From Mya arenaria (lineage: Eukaryota > Mollusca > Bivalvia > Myida > Myidae), in NCBI RefSeq assembly GCF_026914265.1, contig NC_069122.1, forward strand, positions 40,947,125 through 41,011,124: 64,000 nt of DNA, given 5' to 3'. The notes under the pieces were generated by a model. The model had not been told where the DNA came from, did not search any database, and saw nothing but the letters and a program-made list of their open reading frames with translations. Shown one piece after another: positions 1-10,365 of the stretch. A program made the position numbers and the translations under genes. Position 1 is the stretch's first letter. Each line of letters opens with the position of its first letter.

Positions 1-230
1 TTCATGGTTATGTCTAGTATTACTCTTCACGTGGATTTCTACGTTTTTCACGTTCGTTGAGTAGTCAATATACATGAATTGACCTTTATCTCCTGAAAAA
101 GTAAAGAAAAAATAAGCGATTAAAAAAACGAACGAATGAATTCACAAAAAAATACTGGAGAGAAAGTAATACCATAGAAAAAATACATAAACAAATAAAT
201 ATATATCTATATATGAAAAAGAGTCATTAT

Positions 231-913
231 TTAGTGGAATGAGAAATTTCCTGTTATACCATTGAGACGTTCGCCTGTGGGACGTCCGCCTGTGGGACAT
301 TCGCCTGTGGGACGTTCGCCTGTGCGACGTTCCCCTGTGGGACGTTCGCCTGTGGGACGTTTCCCTGTGGGACGTTCGCCTGTGGGAAGTTCGCCTGTGG
401 AACTTTCGCCTGTGTCACAGCTTTTTGTGGGCGCGTTGGACTCCATACTGGGTTCACTTTCGGCGCGCTGCGTTGAAGGAGCACTCCCTATCCCGCCGTT
501 TTGTTCTATGTTTAATTCACTTGCGGCTCCTATTCTGAGAGGTCCGTGTGTATCTCTTCCAGATAAGGTATCGCGTTCCGTGTCAAGGACCCTTCCTATG
601 TCACCACCTCTTTCTTCACTAACAGTTCGGCTTTCGCGGCTGCTCTCTATACCAGAATCTCCGCTACGATTTGATTTCAAGGAGTTACTTCTTATTTCCG
701 TTTCATTGTGTTCATCTACAGAAATGACCGCACTTTTTACGGCGTTGAAGGCTGCCCCATTGACCGCCCTTTCTTCATCCTTCGGAGTATGTCGCATGCG
801 CAGACGAACAATATAGAACACCATAAGGATCAGAATAAACAGAAGGATAACGATGAAAGGCGCCTGTACGACCGTTGCATTCCGCCAGCCGGCAGAAACA
901 AACACTTTAACCT
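231..913 (-). CDS. A1 exon 4: transmembrane segment and cytoplasmic tail
   Basis: Terminal coding exon after acceptor TTTTCAG. It encodes a strong membrane span (APFIVILLFILILMVFYIV), a stop-transfer RLRMR, then a polar Ser/Glu-rich tail. The tail contains DSGIES (642-659), which fits the beta-TrCP phosphodegron pattern DSGxxS, and ends in about 11 PTGER-type pentapeptides before a stop at 231-233. It shares architecture but little sequence with the A2 tail. Confidence 0.75.
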
Positions 914-3900
914 CTGAAAATGAAAATTAACTGTAAGGAAACCATTGTTAATGAAAAACGTTCGAATTCCACTTAAAATACAACCTACGTTTACAGCCAA
1001 TGTTATAGCAGATAGCTAATCATTAAGCAGATAGGCTTCATTGAGAATTTTACATTTCGCCGGTGTATAAAGATCCGCCCACAGCCACTCATCCGATACA
1101 CAATCCCTACGTAAGATTTTGCGTTGACAAAGTATCAGCCAATGAGGTTGTATTCTAAGTCATTTAGATGACCTGAATTAAAATCTTATTGATTAAGAAG
1201 GGCTCGTTCGGTACGCTTACTCCGCCAATTCTAAACCATTCAGATTTAAATTCATGTCATCCAACGATTACATAGTACACAAATACAAATACGGACTCAA
1301 CACAAGGCACAACAAGTCGAGATGTCCAGATACGCAAGTAATCACAGACAATACATGGGCCATAAGAGTGTGATGTCCATTGAGTGGCATGCCCATAATG
1401 TTCGTATTGTTAACAACTTTTGGTTAACGTGACTGTAGTTTGCGAACAGAATTTATATGACCCTAAATCGGATTAGGACCGCCCTTGATAATAACTTTAT
1501 TTGATCAGCAAAAAATGTTTTGAATCCATTTCCATGTGTATTCGTTTGTCCATGATCATCATGTGACTCGTAAATTTATAATCTACATTGGTTGGATAAA
1601 CGCTCTTACATGTTAGCGATCAACCAAGTATGTGAATGCCACGTACCTTCACACACGGGCACAGGAGTGGACCATGTCTTGAAGTCCCCGCACGTTGACG
1701 TGTTCATGCCGACCAGCCGGTATCCCTCATCACACGTAAACTTAACGTTAGTTCCGTGACGATAATTAGAAACATTTAAGTAGTTTCCATGGTCAAGCGG
1801 GCCGAGGTCTGGACAGTCGGCAACTGTATGAAAAGGACACTTGTAGGTTTTTACTGAGACGTATAAATTATAAGATGTGTAATTATAGTCACATATGCAT
1901 TGGCGGGGGTGTATTATTCTCTTGACTTGTGAATCAATCAATCCTATCGTTTAAGGACTGCCTCTTGGCTTTAGGGGAATGGGCCCGGGGCCCTTCCAAG
2001 AACGATTATGGCCGGAGAAAAGGGAATTTTGAAGTCAAACCTGGTTGAACGGTCACCTGCTTTAAATGGCCACCTGCCTTAACGGGCCACTCCAAATTCC
2101 CCCCGTACATTTTTACTATATAATGTACGTGGATTAAGCGGCCAACTGTCTAACGCGGCCACGGCCACTAATTTTTGTCCCCATGAAGCCATATAATCAC
2201 TAATTAGCGGCCACTAATCCATTGTCACTGACACTTCCGCTTATAAATTTTTCCAATACACTGCTTTAATTGCGTATAAAAGTTTACGGAAAAGAACGAC
2301 GGCCTCGGGTATCTCCGTCATCCAATGAAAATAAATATTGCATCACACGATTGCCACGCGTGTTTGCTCATCGAGAAATCACGTTTATAACACGTCGGTG
2401 AATGTTTTGATCAGAATTGACACAATTAATGACACAATTAATACGATAATTTAATAATTAAGAAGTTAATTATTAAATACCGACAAAACACCGGTTATTT
2501 TGAATTCACAGTGTGCATTGTCAATCGACGGCGTGAAACGAGTTACGATTTTTATTCAGTTCAATATTATTTTTCTAAGTGCACGGATTTATATTTCTAA
2601 GAACGGATATTTACAATGCATTGTTCTTGATATTTTTTTTTAACTTTGATTATGGCTGAAAAAAAAGACTAATCTAAAGTGTTTGACTCTAAAAGAACGT
2701 GTCGAATGTATAAAGTTATTAGAAAACGGCCGTACTGTAGTGCAAGAAGTGTTGCCAAGGATTTTAACTGTGGTCGGACTCAAATCAATTTCTTACTTAA
2801 GCGTAAGCGTGAAATTGTGGAGGATTATGACAGCAATGGAAATCCAAACGCAAAAAGACAGAGTAAAAAATACAGGAAATGTGTATGCACATGTAGTTGT
2901 GTAAATGTGTAGACTGATCTGTGGTGTGTTTTGTTTATGCTATGCATCAACATTTATTTAATATACGGACTACTTTAAAAAGTGAACTTAAAATGTGTAT
3001 GTACATGTAGTTGTGTAAATGTGTAGACTGATATGTGGTGTGTTTTGTTTATGCCTTGTATCAACATTTATCTAATGTATTTTATTTATAAATTTGAAAT
3101 AAAGTTTTTTATCTATACACATGTATTTGTATTCAACCTTCTTCAATAATATCGATACAGATGTTATTGATTGTGGTGTGAGGTGGTGGTTAAGATACAT
3201 ACTCCATCTCTGAATAAAGCTAAAGTGGCGGAAATGTCAAACCTGGATTAAGTGGCCACCTGTCTTAAGCAGCCACTTTGATCATTTCCCAAGGGTGGCC
3301 ACTTAATATAGGTTTGACTCTACAGGCAAATAATACTCATTCTCGTTCATCAGAGTGATGATGCTATGCGTACTACAGATTTATCATTATCAAACCTTTG
3401 ATGAATGAAAATGATATTACTTAAATCATGTAATTTTTATCAAGTAAAATGCCTCAATCTCCATCTCTAATGCTTTCCACTAATGTTTTTCAGTTGCTTT
3501 CCATTAGCACATGTAACAGAAACGTTTGAAGGGGAACATTGACACAATGTAGGGAAATATTTTTGTGGCAAAGTTGACGAACTTGCAGGGGTCGAATTAC
3601 GTCCCCTTATTCACCATTCGGAACTCCTCGGCCATTTTCTATCGAAAACAACCTCATATGTATGCCGGCACAGAAGAAGTAGTTCGTAAAATTTCAAATA
3701 ATATTATTAATTAAATGAGTTGTTTTAACGTGTATATGAATCTCCAAGTTTAAAGTGATTGCCAGTGAATCGTTTTATTGCAAACATGATTAAGATTCCC
3801 ATCTGTTAAGTCACTTAGTTTACTGCTAAATTGAAATTTCTACGCGATCTACTTGCAGCGTAGTTAAAATGTTAATATTTCTGACATTGTTAACCGTCCA

Positions 3901-5602
3901 TATACATCCGTGTTGTTTTCGATGGAGGAGTTCCGAATGCAAATACACAACAAAGACAGCGAAAAGAAATTAAGAGTCTGTGTATACCATATTTTGTCCA
4001 TTTTTACTTTCTGCCTACCCCTTCGCCCTACGAAAAAATGAATACCGCGTACCATATTTAAAGAGGTTTAATATTCAAATGGCACATCTTTTACATACAT
4101 TTTTTACGTAACTTATTTGAGTGAAACAAACGATTGAGATACACGTAGTTTACCTTTGTTTCTTTGTATGATAGATTCCACGCCTTTGTTCGTCAAATAG
4201 CCTGAAAGTGTAAACAGTGTAATTGCGTCATAAGTGCTTCGTTTAAACTTTATTTATTTTACAACGATTGTGAAGAAAGTTACATTAACTTATACTTGGT
4301 CACTCTCGTTGGCACGATGTCGCCCGAGAGTGTTGTCTTGTGTTGTGGGGGAAACCAGAGTTCCCGGAGAAAACCTACCAATCTGTCCTGGTGACCACCA
4401 ACCAAACAACCATGCGCCCGGGCCGGGAATCGAACCCGGGTCGCATTGGCGAGAAGCGGGTGCGCTAACCGCCACAAGTGCTTCGTAGGAAGGCAACACT
4501 TTGCTTCGAAAAAACACTTATACAAATATAACTTTAATATTTCTTTACCATTTAAATGAAACATAGCGCAGTCTACGCCGCTTACAGAGCCCCTTCGGTA
4601 TTTCACCAGAGTTTGATTGAGAGTTTAGTTTCTTAAAACAAATGAAACCTTTTCACAAAACCGCCGCCTGATGAAACACTGTTAAAACATCATTTTGGAA
4701 ACATATTTGACAAATTGTTTAAGGAAATCAATCACCTAATCAAACTAAGTTATAAAACAAAGGCGGTGCTCTTTAAGTGGCATAGACTGCCCATTGTTCC
4801 GTTTAAAATGATGAAGAAAAAGAAAAGTTATCATTGTTTTAAGTCTTTAGTAAGCAAAATGTTGCCTTCCGACGTTACATTTATGACGTAATTTATCACG
4901 TGGTATAACAATCAAATGAATCCACCCAATTACTTAATCGTAACAACTCGGCCATCTCCGGCAAGCTTCGGGATATATTATATTTGTTTGAAAATGGCCG
5001 AAGTGTTCCGATAATGCGTCTATATAAAGCAATAATTACGAGACGAGCGATTCGTTCGTTGTCTTGACAACATCAACAATTCCTTTGACTCACCTATACA
5101 CCATGACATGCAGTCCGCCGGAAGCGACGTTTTCATACAGTCATCCCGGATGTCGTCACACAGACGGCAGTGCCGCACTCCATCATCACAGAACTTCTCA
5201 CTGGAAGAAACCATCACCTAGATCATAGCTTTATGATAACAGCAGAATATACTACTACAACTACCACGACCGCTGCCGCTATCACTACCGCAACTACTTC
5301 TACTAGTTAGCTTTTACTACTGCTACTCATCTTCCGTCTCCCCCACCTCTACTTCTCCTCTAGCTAAAGAACGTCAGCGAACACGTTATTTATTACCTTT
5401 TGGGACGTGTTCAATATGTTGTAAACTTCAAAAAATATAAATATCTACATTAAAGTTATGGAAGCCAGAACTACTTCTCGTCCGACTCTACTACTACTGC
5501 TACTACTACTATTACTGCTGCTACTGCTGATACTGCTACTGCCACCACCACCACCACGCCGCCGCCCCCGCGCCGCCACCACCACCACCACCACCACCAC
5601 CA

Positions 5603-5648
<46 letters not shown>

Positions 5649-5870
5649 GGTTGATACTATTGCTACTAATTTAACAACTACAATTTTTCGACTAGCATTA
5701 TGTATATCAACAGAAGCAACAAGAACAAAACCATCAAATGCAATGAGTGATAACAATAATGATATAAATCATCATAGTTAACTTACGTGGAACAGATGTC
5801 CGTGTAACAGGGTGTTCCACTGAATACCACACTGCCCAGTGACACCCGCAGAAAAACAGCTAGTATCCAT
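231..5870 (-). CDS. Gene A1: Cys-rich/sushi single-pass membrane protein, probably decaying
   Basis: Spliced minus-strand gene modelled from GT/AG sites and by comparison with its paralogue at 24269-30184. Exons: 5787-~5870 (signal peptide), 5094-5200 (Cys-rich module), 1647-1823 (one sushi/CCP domain), 231-913 (membrane span and cytoplasmic tail). Phases are 2, 1, 1, the same as in the paralogue, and the splice joints read through. The product would be a type I membrane protein with a short ectodomain and a tail of about 190 residues. The paralogue's second sushi exon is missing, but phase 1 at both edges keeps the frame. The hydrophobic signal-peptide frame in exon 1 has no ATG before an upstream stop; a well-placed ATG at 5868-5870 is one base out of frame. 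Either an upstream exon supplies the start, or the gene (or this assembly) carries a frameshift. Ligand and function are unknown. Confidence 0.65.
265..415 (-). repeat. 15-bp coding minisatellite (PTGER repeats)
   Basis: About ten tandem 15-bp units, CCCACAGGCGAACGT on the minus strand, keep frame in the A1 tail and encode PTGER with variants PTGKR, RTGER, PTGEC, PTGGR and PTGEL. The other frames are open only because the unit lacks stops. Confidence 0.9.
1060..1225. repeat. Dispersed repeat shared with 12005-12155
   Basis: The stretch from the ATCCGCC motif through AGCCAATGA to AAGGGCTCGTT and a GCTGACTCCG-like end is repeated, diverged, at about 12005-12155 downstream of CTBS1. No coding potential. 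Probably an old short transposon or part of the cassette duplication. Confidence 0.5.
1647..1823 (-). CDS. A1 exon 3: sushi (CCP) domain
   Basis: 177-nt exon, phase 1 to 1, acceptor CATACAG and donor G|GTACGT. It encodes a complete sushi/CCP domain: CPDLGPLDHGNY at the start, FTCDEGY in the middle, an invariant-type Trp (KTWSTPVPVC) and four cysteines. CCP domains mediate protein-protein contacts in complement factors and adhesion receptors. Confidence 0.88.
2031..3320 (+). mobile_element. Degenerate pogo/Tigger-like DNA transposon in A1 intron
   Basis: About 1.3-kb element bounded by imperfect inverted repeats: AGTCAAACCTGG..GGTCACC at 2031 and, inverted, GGTGGCCACTTAA..GGTTTGACT ending near 3320. 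The subterminal regions repeat the motif GGCCACCTG several times. The centre has a frameshifted N-terminal transposase fragment (next entry). The catalytic domain is gone, so the element cannot move itself. Confidence 0.65.
2677..2875 (+). pseudogene. Transposase N-terminal fragment (pogo/Tigger, psq-type helix-turn-helix)
   Basis: One frame reads LTLKERVECIKLLENGR; after a frameshift near 2735 the next reads SVAKDFNCGRTQINFLLKRK. Together these match the layout of the psq/CENP-B N-terminal DNA-binding helix-turn-helix of Tigger transposases. No DDE catalytic domain follows; the reading stops into noncoding sequence. It is a broken fossil. Confidence 0.65.
3613..3939. mobile_element. Inverted-repeat element (MITE-like), copy 1
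   Basis: Starts CATTCGGAACTCCTC and ends GAGGAGTTCCGAATG. The inverted ends extend about 55 bp, with ATCGAAAACAAC, an ATGTATG motif and CCGG in matched order. A second copy with the same ends lies at 11203-11539. No ORF. The superfamily is not assigned. Confidence 0.7.
4215..4912. mobile_element. Long-hairpin element (MITE-like) interrupted by a SINE
   Basis: The arms read GTCGGAAGGCAACA-type sequence inwards from both ends, with AAATGAAACATAGCGCAGTC and its inverse in the arms. A full, uninterrupted copy is at 51703-52175 (about 470 bp). Removing the 233-bp SINE and one target duplication here gives about 455 bp, matching that copy. Confidence 0.7.
4243..4475 (-). mobile_element. tRNA-derived SINE with 11-bp target-site duplication
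   Basis: On the minus strand the head has a Pol III A-box-like GGCGGTTAGCGCACCCG and a B box GGTTCGATTCC, followed by a conserved core (TCCGGGAACTCTGGTTTCC) and an AT-rich tail. It is flanked by the direct repeat AAGTGCTTCGT at 4232-4242 and 4476-4486, so the insertion limits are exact. The tRNA-like part is not a functional tRNA gene: it is fused to the SINE body. A second copy is at about 41990-42185. Confidence 0.85.
4944..5015. mobile_element. Short (~80 bp) palindromic element, copy 1
   Basis: Starts AATCGTAACAACTCGGCCAT and ends ATGGCCGAAGTGTTCCGAT, so the two ends are inverted copies. Internal AAGCTTCGGGATA is shared with copies at 6459-6540, 23829-23910 and 47663-47752. Confidence 0.6.
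5094..5200 (-). CDS. A1 exon 2: Cys-rich module
   Basis: 107-nt exon, acceptor TTCCAG and donor G|GTGAGT, the same length and phases as A2 exon 2. It encodes EKFCDDGVRHCRLCDDIRDD and continues to a C-x3-C pair. With the two cysteines of exon 1 the pattern is C-x4-C-x5-C-x6-C-x2-C-x6-C-x7-C-x3-C. It resembles TNFR-type modules only in being short and Cys-rich; I do not assign it to a named family. Confidence 0.75.
5487..5650. repeat. Trinucleotide microsatellite in A1 intron 1
   Basis: CTA/CTG, then CCA/CGC, then ACC and ACT runs. The long Val, Thr and Leu homopolymer reading frames across it are artefacts. It lies between exons 1 and 2, the same intron that carries an ATC microsatellite in A2 (29718-29940). 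Confidence 0.95.
5787..5870 (-). CDS. A1 exon 1: signal-peptide exon without in-frame ATG
   Basis: The frame that joins exon 2 (phase 2) reads WLPWILAVFLRVSLGSVVFS and then CYTDIC, a typical hydrophobic signal core followed by the first two cysteines of the module. The donor is AC|GTAAGT. The ATG at 5868-5870 sits in a good context (ACCATGG) but is in another frame, which would hit a stop at once in exon 2. The 5' boundary is therefore uncertain. Confidence 0.5.
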
Positions 5871-5889
5871 GGTAACCAGGGAAGTTGGG

Positions 5890-7560
5890 ACGCCAAAGCT
5901 TTGAATGAAACGTAACTCAATGTTATTTAAGTCTTAAAGCTTAGTTTATAAATTCATTTTTATATTAAGTGTTGGACTTTTTCACCCTGTGTTCAAGAAA
6001 TTAAAGTAATGGAAGAAACTCGTATTAGAATAATTCTGACAAATCTTTATTTATTTGTGTGATATATGCGTGTGAAATGCTTGGAAAATATCTTTATATG
6101 AAACAAAAAGATAAAATAATACAAAACACACACCAAGATGAATTACTTACTAGCAAAAAGGCCAAAACAAAAAAAAAACGAAAAAAAAAACAAAACATTT
6201 TCACTTGTTGCTGACTAGTGACGCAGCGAAGAAGTTATGAGAGTTAAGGGTCAATATTAATAAAGGTTAATACTGAAAGCCATGTCATGAAAAAAAAAAA
6301 ACAACATGCAAAGCTATTTTTTCCGCACCAAAACCATACCGTTATTTACATACGATACAATCAGATACAATTAGTGTTACTATTAAAAGTGTTTACACGT
6401 ATTTTGAATGCAAAGGTCTATTAAATAGTGAACAAAATGCCGAGAATCAACATGCTGAACAATCGGAACACCTCGGCCAGTATCCGACAGAATCGATTAT
6501 CTCGAAGCTTGCCGGAGATGGCCGAGTTGCTACGATTGCATGCTGAAATGAAAACACGTTTAACAGTTGCTGAGGTTATGTTATCTGAAACCAATCAAGA
6601 CTTTCATTCATGAATACAATATATCTACTTTAAAGTCTCGCTGGAATCCCATCAATCGGATCATATCCTAAAATAATATATACCATATTGTATAGTTATC
6701 TTGTATGACGTCATATGCTGGAATCCCATTACCAAGCTGTCTTAATACTTGTCTCTAAATCAGTCAAATCAGTCAAACATACCATTCCTGTATTCTATTC
6801 ACAAAATTATCTAGTGTTTAAATCTCATTAAGCAAAACACATTCCTTTAACAAAATCCAATAAAGAAAACGTTAGTCTACATTTTGAAAATAATATCAGA
6901 CGCCGGTGAACACTTACAGGAACTGAATAGGATTTTTTTTTCGTTCTTTGTTATTTTTCATATATTAATTAAGAAACAAGGAACACCAGGGCCAAGCACG
7001 GATCTAATAAACACCAAATCTATGCAATTTGTATAACCTCCATTTTAGTTCTTATCAACACTTGTAATCCATTTTTGTTGCAATGTCTTGGCGCAATGAC
7101 GGTGTTCAGGAGTCAAGAATCGCCGTTTTCAAAACCGAAAACACACGTACGAACCGAATTAAAACTAAAGAACAAGTGAGAAAGGCGCCAAAATAAAAAA
7201 CCGCAGACAACTGAACCTTCGGCAATGAGAAAGAGTTCCCTCCCTTAACAATTATTAAATTTCCTCAAAACTTGTTAAATTACTTAACTTGATTTTACAA
7301 AAAAAAAGAAAGAAATGTTTTAAAGGGACTTGCTCATGTTTTCGGACCAAAAATAAGTGTCCCCGGTTATGCAACTAAAAGCACTAATATAATGATTATT
7401 TTACCCTTTTATACCGAAGTTTCAGAAAAAATACCTCTTATAGTATAAAACGTAAAGTATAATATAACACCTGGTTAAAATGGGTAGCGAACCCACGTCT
7501 GGTACAGTCAAGAAAAATATCGAAAACTGCTACCATATCTTCTCGCCCACAAGGACTTGC
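5890..7560. other. Intergenic, A1 upstream side
   Basis: AT-rich with A-runs (6160-6195, 6288-6300). Apart from the short palindromic element I see no gene, RNA or further repeat. It should contain the A1 promoter and any missing 5' exon, but no core promoter could be picked out by eye. Confidence 0.5.
6459..6540. mobile_element. Short palindromic element, copy 2
   Basis: Ends CAATCGGAACACCTCGGCCA and, inverted, TGGCCGAGTTGCTACGATTG, with ATCTCGAAGCTTGCCGGAGA inside. The 61-residue reading frame over it (6428-6613) is not a gene. Confidence 0.6.
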
Positions 7561-8075
7561 ACCCTAGTAGACGGATATTTTAACCGTTATTGGTAGCATC
7601 ACGTGATAATGTCAATTAACTAATCACGCTGCAGCATTTCACTGAATCGCGTTTCTAATACTTTTTAAAATTATTGACTTTAAAGACAATATTTGAGCAT
7701 ATATCAACTGTTTGAATGGTTCTAGCCGTCCGTGTCGTAGTTTTAACACTCCTAATGATTTGCCACACTTTTTTTCGTACTATCATATCCGTTAAAGGCC
7801 GTATTATTAAACCACTAAGACACAACGACTTTTACAACGGTGATGGATATTTTGACCTTTTCATGATGCATCGATAGCATCACGTGATAGTATTAATCAA
7901 CCAATCACGCAACACCGAGTCGTTGAAACCCGTTAGTTACGCTAGTGAAAATTGTTGTCTTCAAAGACGATTTTTGAGCAAATATCAACATTTGCTGAAG
8001 GGTTCCAGCTCTCAGTACCTTTAGCCTTAACGCACCATACGATCTGCCATATTTGATTTCGTACTAAGGTGTATT
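7560..8075 (+). repeat. Diverged tandem duplication, two units of ~260 bp
   Basis: Two direct copies share GGATATTTT, TAGCATCACGTGATA, CCAATCACGC, TTTGAGCA(A/T)ATATCAAC and TTTCGTACTA in order: the first about 7570-7785, the second about 7846-8070. Each includes the E-box-containing palindrome ATCACGTGAT. No coding potential. Confidence 0.75.
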
Positions 8076-8543
8076 TTACAAACAATGAGCGAGTACCTTT
8101 AAATTGAAAATATTGAATACGCTACTCCAAAACAAAAAAGTGTGTTTTGTTTGATCATGCTATAAGAACCTAGTTTCTTAAAAGTTTGGTCAGGCGAGCT
8201 ACATAATCTTGTCCCAAATACGAAAGCTTTGTGTTAGAATTGAAGAAAATGCTTCAAATTGAATGTTTAAGAGATTAAAAATACATATAAAAAGGTAAAC
8301 ATAATAATTAAAAACAAACTCACATTGTGTTCTTTGTTTTACCTTGGTCACATAATTAACACAATATTTACTAATTGTTTATTGAGTGACTTTAATGGAA
8401 AATGAGGCCATGAGATCAGTTGTCAGTTTAATATGACAAATAAACATGACTATAAAATTATCATAACATTGAAAATAGATATCGTTATTAGAGCACTATT
8501 AATAGATAGTTAGCCAAATGGGAACCCAAAGCGTTTTCATAAA

Positions 8544-9178
8544 CGAGGGGCGTTCAATATTTTCAATGGAACTTTTGTTAAGATTCACCATTTTTATAAA
8601 CCAACCATTAATCTTTATACTCTTAACAGTTCGATGTTTTATAATACTTGAAAGTGGTTTATGAGGCCATTTTTAGTGTATATGAAAGTTAGTCATTCTA
8701 AAATGCCGTCCATGATTTTTAATGGCGTTTAGCCTGGCAGTTAAGAATGACTAATGTTAAAGTATTCTGGAAAAATTTCTGACAAAGCATTCACAAATTT
8801 ACCTTTATCTATTTTTCTTATTCCAAAATAATTATTCTTTAGAGGTTGCGATTTCCTTTTATAAAATTTAACTTTTTGTGCTTGAATACGTCATCACTAT
8901 TCAAACAAAGTGTTTCGGAATTGAGAAATGGCTGCCGAAAGAAAACTATAGTCAATGAAGAATTTGAATGTATTTCATCAGTGAAATTGGAAATCAGTCC
9001 ACTATACGTCGTATTAAATTCAAAGTACCATACATTCATTATTTATTGACGACGACATGTTAAGGACATGTGGTAAAAAGGTCATACTTATTTATATTAG
9101 ATATATTCGTATATTTTATGTTAACACATCCGTATGAAAATTTGAATGGAAGTACCATTACTTATTGAACGGCCCTCA
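8544..9178. mobile_element. Inverted-terminal-repeat element, possibly mariner-like, non-autonomous
   Basis: Begins GAGGGGCGTTCAATA and ends TTATTGAACGGCCCTC, inverted copies of each other. The interior (about 635 bp) holds only short spurious frames and no recognisable transposase. The terminus resembles some mariner ends; this is a guess from appearance. Confidence 0.5.
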
Positions 9179-10040
9179 CACAGCGCTTTATAAATACCTA
9201 CATGCAAGCTTACGTCACGTGGATTTCCTCATTCCAATTCGATTCGTTATAAAGTGTATCTAAATTTATCAAAATAATTTCTTCAAAACTATAATACAAA
9301 ATGCCCGACAACTAAATGTCAGTGTCAATAAATTATATGCAGAAAACATAATATATATAAAGCACTCATCATTTTTAAAGCTCTTGTTTGAATCATGAAT
9401 TAAATAGAAACGTGAACTAATTATACAATCCTGGGCCGGTATTCAACGGCTTAAGTCATTTCATATCTAAAGTCAAGTTATATAAGTATCTTACTGATCA
9501 TAAGATAAAATAACTTAATATTATCTAATATATTTATCTTCATTGATTTTATTGAATATAAAAGTCATGCTTTAAAAACACACAACCTTATACATTTATT
9601 TTAATGTGACTATGAAAATGTTACGAAATCGACTTTAGTTAAGAAATGACTTCAAAATTTCTTATGAATACCACTCCTGATATCTAGATCTTCATTCTAT
9701 CATGTAGACACAAGGAAATCCAAACTGATTGAAAATAAATAGAACTTACTTGAAAATAAATAGAACTTACTCATGCTGGACACTGTCGTCTATCCTTCTC
9801 CGCCTCCTCGCATGAACTGAAGTTATTCTGATGAAACATGGTCTGGGTTTCCAGTTTATAGGCTGGACGCATCATGCTGGTATCCCAGATTATTTTAACG
9901 ACAACACAATAGCAGATATATTTTTAACGACAACACAATTGCATGATATGACTCGCATTGACCAATCATAAGCGAAGTATGATGACTATAAAGGAGTGAA
10001 AACACTGCCTATCCCTCATGCAGGTAGTGTGACAATATCA

Positions 10041-10104
10041 CGTTTCGCTCTTGGGATTTAGCCGAGTCTATTTATACATATTCGGCTTTTCCCGAGAGTG
10101 AAAC
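10041..10104. repeat. Imperfect hairpin
   Basis: GTTTCGCTCTTGGGATTTAG pairs with the inverted CCCGAGAGTGAAAC end around a short AT-rich loop. Function unknown; too short to name as an element. Confidence 0.4.
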
Positions 10105-10134
10105 AAATGTATATACTACAGTTATAGCTATATA

Positions 10135-10365
10135 CAGGGGCGGCTCCAGGATTCGACGGTAGAGGGGGCGTAACTTAGGGCGTAACCTTTTTACTTGTAG
10201 CCCTTCCTCAGAACCGAAATATATTATAAGTGTTTGGATGGGGAATTAGGTTCAACAATTTCTAGTTCGAAATGGTGCATTTTGGGCGTATTTTATTACT
10301 TTTTGTCTCTTACATTGAAATAAAAGGTAAACTTGGACGATTTTAGGTGGACGGGAGCGCACCGG
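10135..10365 (+). repeat. Dispersed repeat 'GGGGGCGTAA', copy 1
   Basis: Shares CAGGGGCGGCTCCAGGAT at the start, GAGGGGGCGTAA, GTGCATTTTGGGCGTATT and AACTTGGACGATTTTAG at the end with copies at 30303-30545 and 32276-32525. Untranslated, about 230-240 bp. Confidence 0.7.

Noticed and set aside
2679..2912. A functional DNA-binding protein gene
   Set aside because: Frameshifted, lacks a catalytic domain, and is bounded by transposon termini: a transposase fossil.
4420..4475. A tRNA gene
   Set aside because: A- and B-box-like sequences are present, but the region is the head of a SINE with a target-site duplication, and I could not fold a clean cloverleaf.
5445..5781. Poly-Val/poly-Thr ORFs
   Set aside because: Trinucleotide microsatellite read in different frames, inside an intron.
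6428..6613. 61-residue plus-strand ORF
   Set aside because: Overlaps a short palindromic repeat; no homology or splice context.
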